DNA of 64,000 nt from Huiozyma naganishii CBS 8797 (Eukaryota > Ascomycota > Saccharomycetes > Saccharomycetales > Saccharomycetaceae), in the NCBI RefSeq assembly GCF_000348985.1, contig NC_035934.1:372001-436000 (forward strand), given 5' to 3'. The position numbers and the translations under genes were made by a program. Positions within the stretch are counted from its first letter, which is position 1. The number at the start of each line of letters is the position of its first letter. Under the pieces are notes generated by a model that saw nothing but the letters and a program-made list of their open reading frames with translations, was not told the DNA's origin and made no database searches. Below are positions 32,364 through 41,670 of this stretch, one piece after another.

Positions 32364-33377
32364 TCATATGAGCAACTTGCGCAAACCGTCACGGAAAGTC
32401 CATTGGCCCTCATCGTCGAGAGTACATCCCAGCAACTGCTTCCCCGTCACTGGGCACTTCCCCTCGTGGGAGGATACGTACGCTAGGGCACACGGGTAGC
32501 ACACTACGACACCGGTTTCGAGAACACAAGCATTACGCACTTCATCGCGACACACTGGACACCCACTTGTCATGGGAGCCGTGGACATTTTGAAGGGTCC
32601 CGGTGCTGGGACCGTGTCCTCGTCGCCCTGGGACCCACGCTGCTGGTCCGCATGGTCCTGCAGCCACTGGTACACTTTGAGGGAGAAGATGAACAACGGG
32701 AACAATTGCGAGCAAGAGTACAACGCTGCGTTACCGACAGTCCCTGCACCGCGAGCCCACTGTCCAGCGACACTGTACCAATTGGACCTGGGGAGCCTGC
32801 TGCTCGATGGTTCCATGTTTCCTGAATCTGCACTCGACGTCGCAAGTCTCGTACGTCGGATACGGAACAAGTAGTCCAGGATCCCAGCACTGCAGGGGTC
32901 TCCTTGCAAGTACCGCAACTTCCATAGCAAGTCCAGCAATCGTATAAGCCGTGTAGCTAGTGGGACCCACTGGCCCAGCAAACCAACTTCGCCATACCGT
33001 TGCAACTTCTCCTCGACGTACGGCACCACGATCTTCTGCAACATGACGGCGATCCGCTGGACCCTCGTCAGCGGCGTGCCCTCGACAGCGGACGCCCTGC
33101 CCAGCCCGTAGAACTTGTCGACGAACGTCGTGCCGTGCGTCTGCAGATGGTACCACTCGACAGCGAGCTTCACGACACCGAAATACCACTCGTCGAAGCG
33201 GTTGTGCAGCCACAGGTTGACCCTCGTGGGACGGCCAGCGACCCAGTGCCGTGCCAGCACGTACCGCAACGCACGGGGCAGCAACGCCTCGACCTCTTCT
33301 GACGACACAACTTCGAACAAGGTCGGCTGTGCGGCCACGTCACCGACACCAACGGGGAGGTTCGCATAGAAACTCAT
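32364..33377 (-). CDS. PEX12: Peroxin-12, peroxisomal RING E3 component
   Basis: The Met at 33377 (MSFYANLPVGVGDVAAQPTL) matches the Pex12 N-terminus and gives 337 residues (399 in S. cerevisiae); the frame continues 25 codons upstream into a tandem repeat that is better read as 5' leader. Conserved Pex12 segments include TLFEVVSSEEVEALLPRALR. The C-terminal RING-like domain (CPVCRDEVRNACVLETGVVVC, then HEGKCPVTGK) has the reduced zinc-ligand set of Pex12. With Pex2 and Pex10 it forms the ubiquitin ligase that recycles the import receptor Pex5. Confidence 0.93.
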   Translation of the reverse strand: MSFYANLPVGVGDVAAQPTLFEVVSSEEVEALLPRALRYVLARHWVAGRPTRVNLWLHNRFDEWYFGVVKLAVEWYHLQTHGTTFVDKFYGLGRASAVEGTPLTRVQRIAVMLQKIVVPYVEEKLQRYGEVGLLGQWVPLATRLIRLLDLLWKLRYLQGDPCSAGILDYLFRIRRTRLATSSADSGNMEPSSSRLPRSNWYSVAGQWARGAGTVGNAALYSCSQLFPLFIFSLKVYQWLQDHADQQRGSQGDEDTVPAPGPFKMSTAPMTSGCPVCRDEVRNACVLETGVVVCYPCALAYVSSHEGKCPVTGKQLLGCTLDDEGQWTFRDGLRKLLI

Positions 33378-33406
33378 TTCTGGCGTGTCAAACCCTGCTG
33401 ATGCTG

Positions 33407-33458
33407 GAACAAGTTGCCAGAACAAGCTGCTAGAACAAGCTGTTAGAACCAATTGCTG
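33407..33458. repeat. Four tandem 13-bp units upstream of PEX12
   Basis: Units GAACAAGTTGCCA, GAACAAGCTGCTA, GAACAAGCTGTTA and GAACCAATTGCTG lie head to tail, starting about 30 bp upstream of the PEX12 start codon. Confidence 0.8.
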
Positions 33459-33579
33459 CTTCTGCTCATCGTCTTCGTCGTTATTTAAAGGCTGTCACAT
33501 TCTTTAAACTTCGACGACTTCTACCTCTAACGACTAGTTGACAAAGAACCGACAAACCACTACAACGATTGCTACTACG

Positions 33580-34992
33580 ATGTCAATGGCAGAGTTACAA
33601 AACGGTGAGCCACCGAGAAGGTTCATGCTGGATGATGAGAACACGTTCGGCCAGTTTACAGGTACTGAACGGTGGCCCATCATTGTGCAGAACGCCGTGG
33701 ACGACGTCGAGGCTGCTGTAGCTTCTGCTGCGGGTCCCCTGGCAAGGGAGCAGGCTGGTGTGATTCACAGACAACTTCTGTCGTTGAAGCAGGAGATCAT
33801 GGCGAAAGGTCCACTGAGACCATTCTCCCAAGAGGAGGTTCAAAAAGCTGATATTCCAGGGTCCCTGAACGAGTACTTGGAGCGGGACCCCAAACACGCC
33901 GGGTTCTCATGGGGACACTCAGAGTGGCTGTACACGGAAATTTACTTGTACTGGCGGATCCATGTGCTGTTTGCGCTGCAATCTGAATGGTCACACTTCG
34001 ACGTGTTCAACAAGTTGAAGCAGTCGACGTTCAAGGCGTCGCAGCACGGTGTCGTCGAGTTGGCACACCGGTACGCTAACTTGAAACCACAGCTGATGCA
34101 ATTGGCTGCACAGGGCGCCGACAGGTCCACTCTGCAAGTGCTATTCAAGGAGTTTGTGGAGATCTCCCTGTGGGGGAACGCCACGGACCTGTCCCTTCTC
34201 ACCAACGCAACGCTGGAGGACATCAAGTCCATCCAGGGCGCCAAAGCACGGCAGGCATCCGAGGCAAAGATCCTCGTCAACGACACGGACCGCGCATTGG
34301 ACCAGCTTCTGCAGGAATCCTCAGGTGACCAACAGGTGGACTTCGTCCTGGATAACTCCGGGTTCGAGTTGTACGCGGACCTTATGCTCGCAGCGTTCCT
34401 ACTGCACACGGGGCTAGCAAGCAAGTGTGTCTTCCACGCAAAGGCGATCCCATACATGGTCTCAGACGTCATGGTCAAGGACCTTGACGTCTTGATCGCG
34501 GACCTCCGTGACAGACAATTCTTCCCCTGCGACTCGCAGGAGGACGCCGCCGCAATGGACTTGTTCGCCGCGGACATCGATGCGTTCCGCAACTCCAATG
34601 CACTCACCATTGAGTCACACCCCTTCTGGACTACAGACCTGGACTACTGGCACATTGACCCGGTGCAAGGGCAACACGGCGGCGCAGAGGTCCATTCGAC
34701 ACTCGCACAGTCAGCGCTCGTTATCTTCAAGGGTGACCTCAACTACAGGAAGCTCACGGGGGACAGGACTTGGCCCAGAACGACCCCCTGGGGGGTAGCC
34801 ATCGGACCGCTCGCCCACAACGGCGTCACATTGCTCTCGCTCAGAACTTGCAAAGCTGACGTCCAAGTCGGACTCGAACCGGGCGTCGACGAAAGACTCT
34901 CGCAACTCTGGGAGAGGGACCACCCTGGCAAGGGAAGCTGGTGGTCCTCCAGCGGTAAATGGGCGGTCATTTGCTACTCTTCTGGTGAATGA
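33580..34992 (+). CDS. ART10: DUF89-family metal-dependent phosphatase (S. cerevisiae YMR027W)
   Basis: Start at ATG 33580 gives 470 residues, the same as S. cerevisiae YMR027W; an in-frame Met 14 codons earlier is Thr-rich and less likely. The ARMT1/DUF89 fold is marked by [18 protein letters not shown] at ~250 and by [17 protein letters not shown] near 400, which carry the metal-binding Asp and Asn residues. Family members dephosphorylate damaged or excess phosphometabolites such as fructose-1-phosphate. I recall the names HRT2/ART10 being used for neighbouring loci, so the symbol is less certain than the family. Confidence 0.9.
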   Translation: MSMAELQNGEPPRRFMLDDENTFGQFTGTERWPIIVQNAVDDVEAAVASAAGPLAREQAGVIHRQLLSLKQEIMAKGPLRPFSQEEVQKADIPGSLNEYLERDPKHAGFSWGHSEWLYTEIYLYWRIHVLFALQSEWSHFDVFNKLKQSTFKASQHGVVELAHRYANLKPQLMQLAAQGADRSTLQVLFKEFVEISLWGNATDLSLLTNATLEDIKSIQGAKARQASEAKILVNDTDRALDQLLQESSGDQQVDFVLDNSGFELYADLMLAAFLLHTGLASKCVFHAKAIPYMVSDVMVKDLDVLIADLRDRQFFPCDSQEDAAAMDLFAADIDAFRNSNALTIESHPFWTTDLDYWHIDPVQGQHGGAEVHSTLAQSALVIFKGDLNYRKLTGDRTWPRTTPWGVAIGPLAHNGVTLLSLRTCKADVQVGLEPGVDERLSQLWERDHPGKGSWWSSSGKWAVICYSSGE

Positions 34993-35118
34993 GACCACTT
35001 AAATACCGTTATATATACCATTCTGGTCCTCTTAAGAGGTGCCCATCTCGTTATATAATGAACAATTTGTGTCATCTCTTAATGCTCACCTACTCTACTG
35101 CCATAGGGACCCCGAGAG

Positions 35119-36213
35119 ATGTCAGTCAGCAGTGAGTTCGATGCTGTCGTACGTGCCTACGAGTCGCAGCTGCGCAGTGGTCCCCTGCGGCAGGACTCTG
35201 AGGAGTACCAGGCGCAGGTATCTTCCACTATTGAACGGCTCGTCGCTTTGAAGGACAAACTGTTTGGTCAACTCGCGCTGTTCAGCTCCAACGAGACTCT
35301 CGACGACTTGCCGACGTCGTCGCTGAAGTACCTCGCCGTGGACTACTACCTTGCGCTGCTATGCGCCCGGAAACAACCAGCGGACCCGGCACAACGCAAC
35401 CGCTTCAAAGTCATGTTCCTCAACAAGGCAGTGCAACTGTTCATGCAGTTCCTCGTGTCCCTGCAGGACTACGGCATCTTGGACAAGTACCTTGCCGGGA
35501 AACTGGAGTCCTTCAACGAGACGTTACACCCAACGCTGCAGGAATTGTTCACTGCGGGGAGGAACCCAACGGGCGATGAACTGGGACAAGCGTACGTCAA
35601 GAGGCAGCAGAAGATCGAGATACACCAGCGGACCAAGCAACTGGACGACAGGTTGAAGCTGCTACAGAAGAAGTACGGCGACAGTGATGGAGACAGTGAC
35701 GGTGACGAGGTCTACAGGGAACTAATGCTCACAAAGTTGTCCAACTTGAGCTACGCCGCTTTGAACGAGGTGGAACAGAACCTCTACGAGGTGGAGCTGC
35801 TCGAAAACTTCTTGAAGAACGGGCCCAGAGTTGAGGAACTGCCCCAGGATAGTACGGAACACGCAAAGGAGGCGTACACGGACAAACTCGAGGTCTTGAA
35901 CAAACCGCTTTTGTCCAAACAGGGCAAAGTGCTCCAAAACTTCACCCTCGTCGACAACAAGTCCAAGTTAAAGGATAAAGTGTTTGGCTATGGCCAGTAT
36001 GGACCCACCATGTCCGTAGAACAGTTTTTACAGAACGAATTGGACACTGGGAGGGTCCTTCAAGGCGGTGGGGAGATCCCGGACGATGACGCGGACAAAA
36101 AGCACGAGGACGACGATGCCTGGAACGACGCACAGACGTATAAAGCCCGCGAGTGGGACGAGTTCAAGGAAACACACGCCAAGGGAAGCGGGAACACCAT
36201 GAACAGAGGGTGA
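35119..36213 (+). CDS. TAP42: Tap42, regulatory partner of PP2A-type phosphatases
   Basis: The 364-residue TAP42 family protein (366 in S. cerevisiae) binds the catalytic subunits Pph21, Pph22 and Sit4 downstream of TORC1. The helical N-terminal domain (~1-235) includes SLKYLAVDYYLALLCARKQP and YVKRQQKIEIHQRTKQLDDR. The C-terminal conserved part has VFGYGQYGPTMSVEQFL and the acidic end with DDDAWNDAQTYKAREWDEF, a signature of the family. It follows ART10 in tandem as in YMR027W-YMR028W and converges on NUP120. Confidence 0.96.
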   Translation: MSVSSEFDAVVRAYESQLRSGPLRQDSEEYQAQVSSTIERLVALKDKLFGQLALFSSNETLDDLPTSSLKYLAVDYYLALLCARKQPADPAQRNRFKVMFLNKAVQLFMQFLVSLQDYGILDKYLAGKLESFNETLHPTLQELFTAGRNPTGDELGQAYVKRQQKIEIHQRTKQLDDRLKLLQKKYGDSDGDSDGDEVYRELMLTKLSNLSYAALNEVEQNLYEVELLENFLKNGPRVEELPQDSTEHAKEAYTDKLEVLNKPLLSKQGKVLQNFTLVDNKSKLKDKVFGYGQYGPTMSVEQFLQNELDTGRVLQGGGEIPDDDADKKHEDDDAWNDAQTYKAREWDEFKETHAKGSGNTMNRG

Positions 36214-36317
36214 TCTGTCCCACCCCCCCTCGCCACATGTCAATCCAATTCCTCATCAATTGATACATTTATACACGAGTTTACGTAAGTCTAATAAGCA
36301 ACTTGGCACACTATACG

Positions 36318-39300
36318 TTACACAATCAGCGTGTCACTTTTTAAGTCCTCCAGCGTCACCACGTCATTACCGTCGAGCAACCATTGGTCGTATTTCGTGT
36401 CAAAAGTCGCCAGTATATTCATGACAATCAGATAGCACTTACGCTTAACGACAGCAGCACCCGGGGTACTTTGATATCTCTTATAGTACTGATAGATCGT
36501 CTCAGCGGCCTCCCTCACAGACCCGCTCAACAAGCGGAAACTGTACAGTCTCTTGTAATCTTGCCAATCGCCACTGGCGAGATTGTCTTGCAATATCGAA
36601 TCTATAATCTCGCGGTCCCTGTACGACAGCGGTTCATCCTTGTGACTCTCGCAAAACTGTAAAACTTTGCTAAAGAAGGTACCGTTCCAGTCAGGAGAAC
36701 GCAACAGCAGCTCGAAGTATTTGGTCTTCTCAGCCAAGGGTAAAGCATCGTGGCTCAGCCTCAATACATCAACGACCTCTTCAAATAGACCAAAATGTAT
36801 TAGCAAATTCAAAAGTTGCTGGTGTTGCTCTGTAGCAATGTCCAGTTGCTCACTGTCAGTGTCGTCCAGCAAAGAAAACTCGATGGACGTTTTGATGGCT
36901 CTGAGAGCCAGGTCAGGGCGGTTCCCACACTGGTTAAACAAACAGGACAAGTAGTAATTGAAGCGCGCTCTCTTAAATGTCTGAATGTCCAGGGACTGTA
37001 GCAGTGGCGTCCATAAATTTGCACCCTCTTTGCTCTGTAAAAGAAACCGAGGCAGGGACTCAGTAGTTAAGTTGACATAGTTGTCATGCTTTTGGAACAA
37101 TTCATAAGATTCGTCATATTTTCCACAAACAAACTGACACAAAGCCTCTATCAATTCATGGACTTGGTTCCCACGAATATAGAACTTGGAAGAGATACTG
37201 TTCTCAAAAACGAGGCTGTCCCGTCTTGATACATCGGGAGATCGGTTGATGATGTACTTGTCCAAAAACCTCCAGAGGTACTGATTTGAATCTAAGGATG
37301 TGTTGTAGATCTGTTGTGTGGCGTGCTGAATAAACCTATTCCAATCAGCATATGAGTAAATATCGACACCGTTCCCATGCTTCGTTGTTCTCAGAAAGAT
37401 CTCTTCTATCAGTAACAGTTTATTCCGCTGGACCATTCTCAAAAATAGCGCCTGCTTGAAATGAATTTCGAGAAGTTTGCTCAATTGAGCTTCGACCAAG
37501 GAATAATTAGTCTCCAAAAAAACAAAAGTTAGCAGAACTTCAAGAACAAAATGATGTTGTATACTGACGTGCTGATGTAGTCCCTTTATGGCCAGTATAT
37601 TGATGACGGGAGACTGCCTTATGGACGAAATGAAATTCTGTCCCTTGTTGTCGAATTTTTCTATAATATCCAGATGGTTTTCGATGAGGTTATTCAACGC
37701 ACTAATAGTGTCTAGCGAGTTCAATGTTTGGTACAGTTCTTGCAACGCTGCCAGGTTTATTTCAGATTGTAGTGTGGATTTGAAGATGTGTGTAAACTTC
37801 TCTTGCGGTGTCAGATCACTAATTTTTTCATGAGATATGATGTTGATAAATTGTTCCGATAGAGTCGGTAGGATTTCTCTTGGTAAAGTGGAAACAAATT
37901 TGTCAATAGGCTTCAAAAATGTGGAAACCTCATCGTTATCCTTAGATTCAGCGTTGATGTTCAAGAAAAAGTTGTCGATGTCAGGGTTTGCCTTATAAGC
38001 GGAATGCGAATACCGTTTCAAACAGTTTACAAAAATGATCTCGTCTTTATAAACCGAAATGGTTGACACTTCACTGCACTGGGCTTTCAAATCTTTCAGT
38101 ATCGTTTGCAAGTTGGACAAGTATTCCAAATTTTGTTCCCTTGTGGTGGTGTTTATGTTCACGACAATGTTATTCGCACTCAGTATATTTTGTGCCTTTT
38201 CCAAAATATCGCTAGGGTAGTGCGCCTTTAATTGTAGTAACAATGTGTCGTATTCAAGTTCTGCATCCTCCACGTGCGTGATCAGGTCAAGCTCTGAATT
38301 GGGTTCGCTAATGGATCTGCTTGACGACTCTATCCACTCAAAATGCACTAAATCATCATCTTGGATATTCAAAATCTGTAGCTTGCTCGCGTTGCCACTT
38401 TTCCAAAGAACGGACAGGTTGACGTAGCTTTTCTCATAATTTAAATCAATTGGCCTACCAAGTTTCATATCGGAGAGAAACCAAATGGCAGACGATGTAA
38501 TGTTTGTCTGTATCCTATTCTTCAGTTGAAATTGCAAGACTGCTGCATTATCCACGGAAAGCGTACCAATATGGAACGTGCCACTGTCATTAGGGGAAAA
38601 TATAACGAGTATGTTGTGGAAAAGAGACAGGTAGTTCCCAGAGACATCGAACGCTCTTCTGTCACTTGCACCATTGGAAAGGTCATAGTTCTGGATTAGG
38701 TTAAAAGTAGTTAAATCCCATATTCTTAAAAAGCAGAATTCTGTCAGCAGAATCAAGTATCGTTCTTGGAAAACTGAGCAGCTGACAACTTTACCTGGCC
38801 CATTGTGTGACCCATTGCTCTTCAGTTTCCTGAATATACTGAACATGCTCTGGAAGTAGGAGCTATCGTTGAATAAAGCGGGCTCCAACAAGTCTTCGCC
38901 AACATTCTTCAGGCCTAACAGCCCACCGTCCTCCAAGAACACCACAGAAAACTCAGGAGACACAGTGTACAGTAGATGTGGGACTCTCACACTAAAATCA
39001 TAGGGGGAGTAGACTTTGAACCATTCGATGCCATTTATCTTTGTTGCATCCAAATCATCAAACAGTTGCAATGGCAGGTTAGCAACAGCGTATTTCCCGT
39101 CCTTTAGCACCAACCGAATCACTACATCTCTGCCCGTAGCATGCAGTGTCATTGTATGGTGCATGTTCATCAGTTGTTGATTCATGTGCAATTGAACCAC
39201 ATTAACGTCATGGTGACCAGTCAATCGGTACATTGTAATGCAGTCAAACCCTAAAGACACGCTGAAGCAAAAAAGTTCGGAGTCAGGCAGGTTTATAGTA

Positions 39301-39458
39301 CTGGAATATGCGCTGTCAATCATGTTGATCCCATGGGGAATGTCCGCCTCTCCATCGCCGGGTTGGACTGGGTCTCCCAAATAGAGGTCCAAAGACCTTT
39401 CAGAGCGCCCAAAAAGCTCCGATATGCTAACATCTACTTTCGAGAGCAAAGCACTCAT
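36318..39458 (-). CDS. NUP120: Nucleoporin Nup120
   Basis: The 1046-residue protein is a subunit of the Nup84 Y-complex of the nuclear pore. Similarity to S. cerevisiae Nup120 (1037) includes PYDFSVRVPHLLYTVSPEFS, FLEDGGLLGLKNVGE, LNLLIHFGLFEEVVDVLRLS and the C-terminal KRKCYLIVMNILATFD. The N-terminal half forms a beta-propeller and the rest is an alpha-helical stack, as known for the family. In S. cerevisiae this gene is on chromosome XI (YKL057C), yet here it sits between TAP42 and FAR8. The gene is clearly more AT-rich than both neighbours. Confidence 0.95.
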   Translation of the reverse strand: MSALLSKVDVSISELFGRSERSLDLYLGDPVQPGDGEADIPHGINMIDSAYSSTINLPDSELFCFSVSLGFDCITMYRLTGHHDVNVVQLHMNQQLMNMHHTMTLHATGRDVVIRLVLKDGKYAVANLPLQLFDDLDATKINGIEWFKVYSPYDFSVRVPHLLYTVSPEFSVVFLEDGGLLGLKNVGEDLLEPALFNDSSYFQSMFSIFRKLKSNGSHNGPGKVVSCSVFQERYLILLTEFCFLRIWDLTTFNLIQNYDLSNGASDRRAFDVSGNYLSLFHNILVIFSPNDSGTFHIGTLSVDNAAVLQFQLKNRIQTNITSSAIWFLSDMKLGRPIDLNYEKSYVNLSVLWKSGNASKLQILNIQDDDLVHFEWIESSSRSISEPNSELDLITHVEDAELEYDTLLLQLKAHYPSDILEKAQNILSANNIVVNINTTTREQNLEYLSNLQTILKDLKAQCSEVSTISVYKDEIIFVNCLKRYSHSAYKANPDIDNFFLNINAESKDNDEVSTFLKPIDKFVSTLPREILPTLSEQFINIISHEKISDLTPQEKFTHIFKSTLQSEINLAALQELYQTLNSLDTISALNNLIENHLDIIEKFDNKGQNFISSIRQSPVINILAIKGLHQHVSIQHHFVLEVLLTFVFLETNYSLVEAQLSKLLEIHFKQALFLRMVQRNKLLLIEEIFLRTTKHGNGVDIYSYADWNRFIQHATQQIYNTSLDSNQYLWRFLDKYIINRSPDVSRRDSLVFENSISSKFYIRGNQVHELIEALCQFVCGKYDESYELFQKHDNYVNLTTESLPRFLLQSKEGANLWTPLLQSLDIQTFKRARFNYYLSCLFNQCGNRPDLALRAIKTSIEFSLLDDTDSEQLDIATEQHQQLLNLLIHFGLFEEVVDVLRLSHDALPLAEKTKYFELLLRSPDWNGTFFSKVLQFCESHKDEPLSYRDREIIDSILQDNLASGDWQDYKRLYSFRLLSGSVREAAETIYQYYKRYQSTPGAAVVKRKCYLIVMNILATFDTKYDQWLLDGNDVVTLEDLKSDTLIV

Positions 39459-39731
39459 TTTTTAACGGTGCGATGGGTCTGTTACCAACAACAGCAGACA
39501 CATTCTAACTCAATTGCAGCTGCTCTTCGTCTTTGCTCTTTAAAAGATTCGAAATAAGTGCAATTTTTGTCACATTTCGTGGAAAGTGATGATAATAACG
39601 TTTCAATACATTATATGGTGGAATACACGGCATAGATACACACGTGTGTATGATAAGAGCAATTACATGGAGAGCAAAGGGTTTCTTTTTTAGTATACAG
39701 TATGTCGAAAAAAATGAGTGAGCCAGCCTCT

Positions 39732-41330
39732 CTATAGCTCTGTCGTTTCCAGTTTCAGAATGTTGTTGCCGAGGGATAAAAGGACGGGCTTGCCGTCGAA
39801 GGTTGTCGCCTCGATAGATACCTGCAATGCGTCATCTGCCGTGGTAGAGAGGGTGTGTTGCACGATGGGTTCCACATGCGAGTAGTGGAAAATCACCTCG
39901 TTGAAATTGGCCAACTTCCTGACCTCGACAACGCCGTTCGAGTATGCAATTCCGATGACATCTGAGGCGTACTTGAAGTACATTGCCGTGGGCTTCGAGC
40001 GCAGCGTCTTCTGGAAGACGATTCGTTTTTGCTCGAAGGAGTAGAATATGATGCGTCTCTTCAGCTGGATTAGCAGCTTGGACGAGTCCTTGTTCAAGAA
40101 CAGGTTTATATCGTTGTTCGACCTCTTGTTGAAAACGTCTTTGCTCATGTCCACGGTCTGCAAAACCTCTCCGTCGAAATTGTAGATAGTCAATTTAAGT
40201 GGGACAGATGTCGCTGCAATGAACGATTTCTCAGTAATCCCCAGGATGGCGCTGTGGCATTGCTCCACGGGTATCCTGTACACGTTATGGACGGAAAGCG
40301 GGTTCGTGTCGTTGTTTATACTCAGCTCGAGTATGAGCACCGTGTCCAAAGTGGTCAGGAGCAGCCACTTGTTCTTGTAATCCACGTTGATAATTTGCTT
40401 GTAATCGACCTTCAACGCGGCGTCAAAGATGCTGAGCGATCCAGCGAGTTGCTTCTTGTATGTGTTCCACAGCTTGATCCCCTCTTGGTCCAGCGACAGA
40501 ATCTCGTCGTTGTTCAACCAGAAAATGTCGAGCAAGTCGTCCTTCAGCAACGGGCCGAACGCCATTTCCATCTCTTTGCAATTAGAGTCCTCGTCTATAA
40601 TGTAGTATTTCAGCGTACCGTTCAGCGTAGCTAGGATATTGTTCTTGAACACTTTGAGTACCTGCTTGTGGCATGTATCCGCTCGCGTGTTCGGGACAAC
40701 GCCCGCACCGAGATCCCGCGTCTCAGCAGCCGCAACCGCGTCCATACCCGCGCCCGCCCCCCCTGCCACCTCCACGGGGGCCACCTGTGGGTTCACCGCA
40801 CCGCTCTTCGTGCTGAATAGAGAGTCCACGGACTCGTCAATGGGTCGTGCTCCCCCGTTGGACTCGTCAACTCGCTGCGTCTCGACAGGTCTCTTAGTAT
40901 TGAGGCTCAACTCTTCCATGGTATGCAGGGGCATCCCCCTACCGCTAACGGAGGCCAATTGCGTCGTAACATTGGGCCCATTGAGCAAGTATATAATCTC
41001 CTTCACGTTCTCCTGGACGTTCTCCCTCGCCTTTGTGAGTTTCTCCAGCGCACCGTCCCCAAGCGATAATGACTGGGGCTCCAAGTCCCCCTGGTGCTTG
41101 CTCTTCTCGCGCGCCTGCCCGGACTCGAGCGCAGCAACTTTGTGGCGTAAGTCCCGGTTCTCACCCTCCAGCTTCGCAATGTACGACCGCATCTCAGACC
41201 TCTCTAGCTCCCAGGTGATGCGGTCGCGCTCGTTCTTCGTGAACTCCGTCTGCAAGTAGTGCATCACCCCGGGGAGCGTGTACTGCGGGTAGCTGTAGTT
41301 GCTCTGCATGCTGTGCGTGGGTGCTTGCAT
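39732..41330 (-). CDS. FAR8: Far8, striatin-like STRIPAK component
   Basis: The 532-residue protein opens with the striatin N-terminal coiled-coil segment (YTLPGVMHYLQTEFTKNERD, then ITWELERSEMRSYIAKLEGE). After a low-complexity linker (~125-215), the C-terminal ~300 residues form repeating beta-rich blocks consistent with a WD40-like propeller. Far8 works with Far3, 7, 9, 10 and 11 in pheromone arrest and TORC2 antagonism. Length is close to S. cerevisiae (523). It follows TAP42 in S. cerevisiae; here NUP120 lies between. Confidence 0.92.
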   Translation of the reverse strand: MQAPTHSMQSNYSYPQYTLPGVMHYLQTEFTKNERDRITWELERSEMRSYIAKLEGENRDLRHKVAALESGQAREKSKHQGDLEPQSLSLGDGALEKLTKARENVQENVKEIIYLLNGPNVTTQLASVSGRGMPLHTMEELSLNTKRPVETQRVDESNGGARPIDESVDSLFSTKSGAVNPQVAPVEVAGGAGAGMDAVAAAETRDLGAGVVPNTRADTCHKQVLKVFKNNILATLNGTLKYYIIDEDSNCKEMEMAFGPLLKDDLLDIFWLNNDEILSLDQEGIKLWNTYKKQLAGSLSIFDAALKVDYKQIINVDYKNKWLLLTTLDTVLILELSINNDTNPLSVHNVYRIPVEQCHSAILGITEKSFIAATSVPLKLTIYNFDGEVLQTVDMSKDVFNKRSNNDINLFLNKDSSKLLIQLKRRIIFYSFEQKRIVFQKTLRSKPTAMYFKYASDVIGIAYSNGVVEVRKLANFNEVIFHYSHVEPIVQHTLSTTADDALQVSIEATTFDGKPVLLSLGNNILKLETTEL

Positions 41331-41670
41331 GTACGTGTGCGTGTTTGTGGCTCACCGGGACAGCCTCGTATCTGCACTTTCAACTTTACAACCTTTCTTC
41401 TATAAGGAAGGGTGGTCCAGGTGGATCAACTTTTGTTACAAGTTATAAAGTACTAAGAGGTCCCCATGAACAAGAGTGAGACGCTGGAAGGACACCTGTT
41501 ACCACGCTCGCTTGCTCGCTCAATGCTTCGTGCAGAGGGTGTGCTTTCTTGACTTGCGTGACGGTTATGTACTGCTGCATTTAGATGACATTATATATGA
41601 CGCTCTTCTCTGTTTCACTGCTGGCCGGTCCGTTGGGAGATGCGCTCCGGGCGAGGTCCCCACGGGGCAA
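41331..41670. other. Intergenic, FAR8 promoter and DEF1 3' end
   Basis: No gene seen. Both flanking genes are on the minus strand, so this holds the FAR8 promoter and the DEF1 terminator. Confidence 0.6.
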
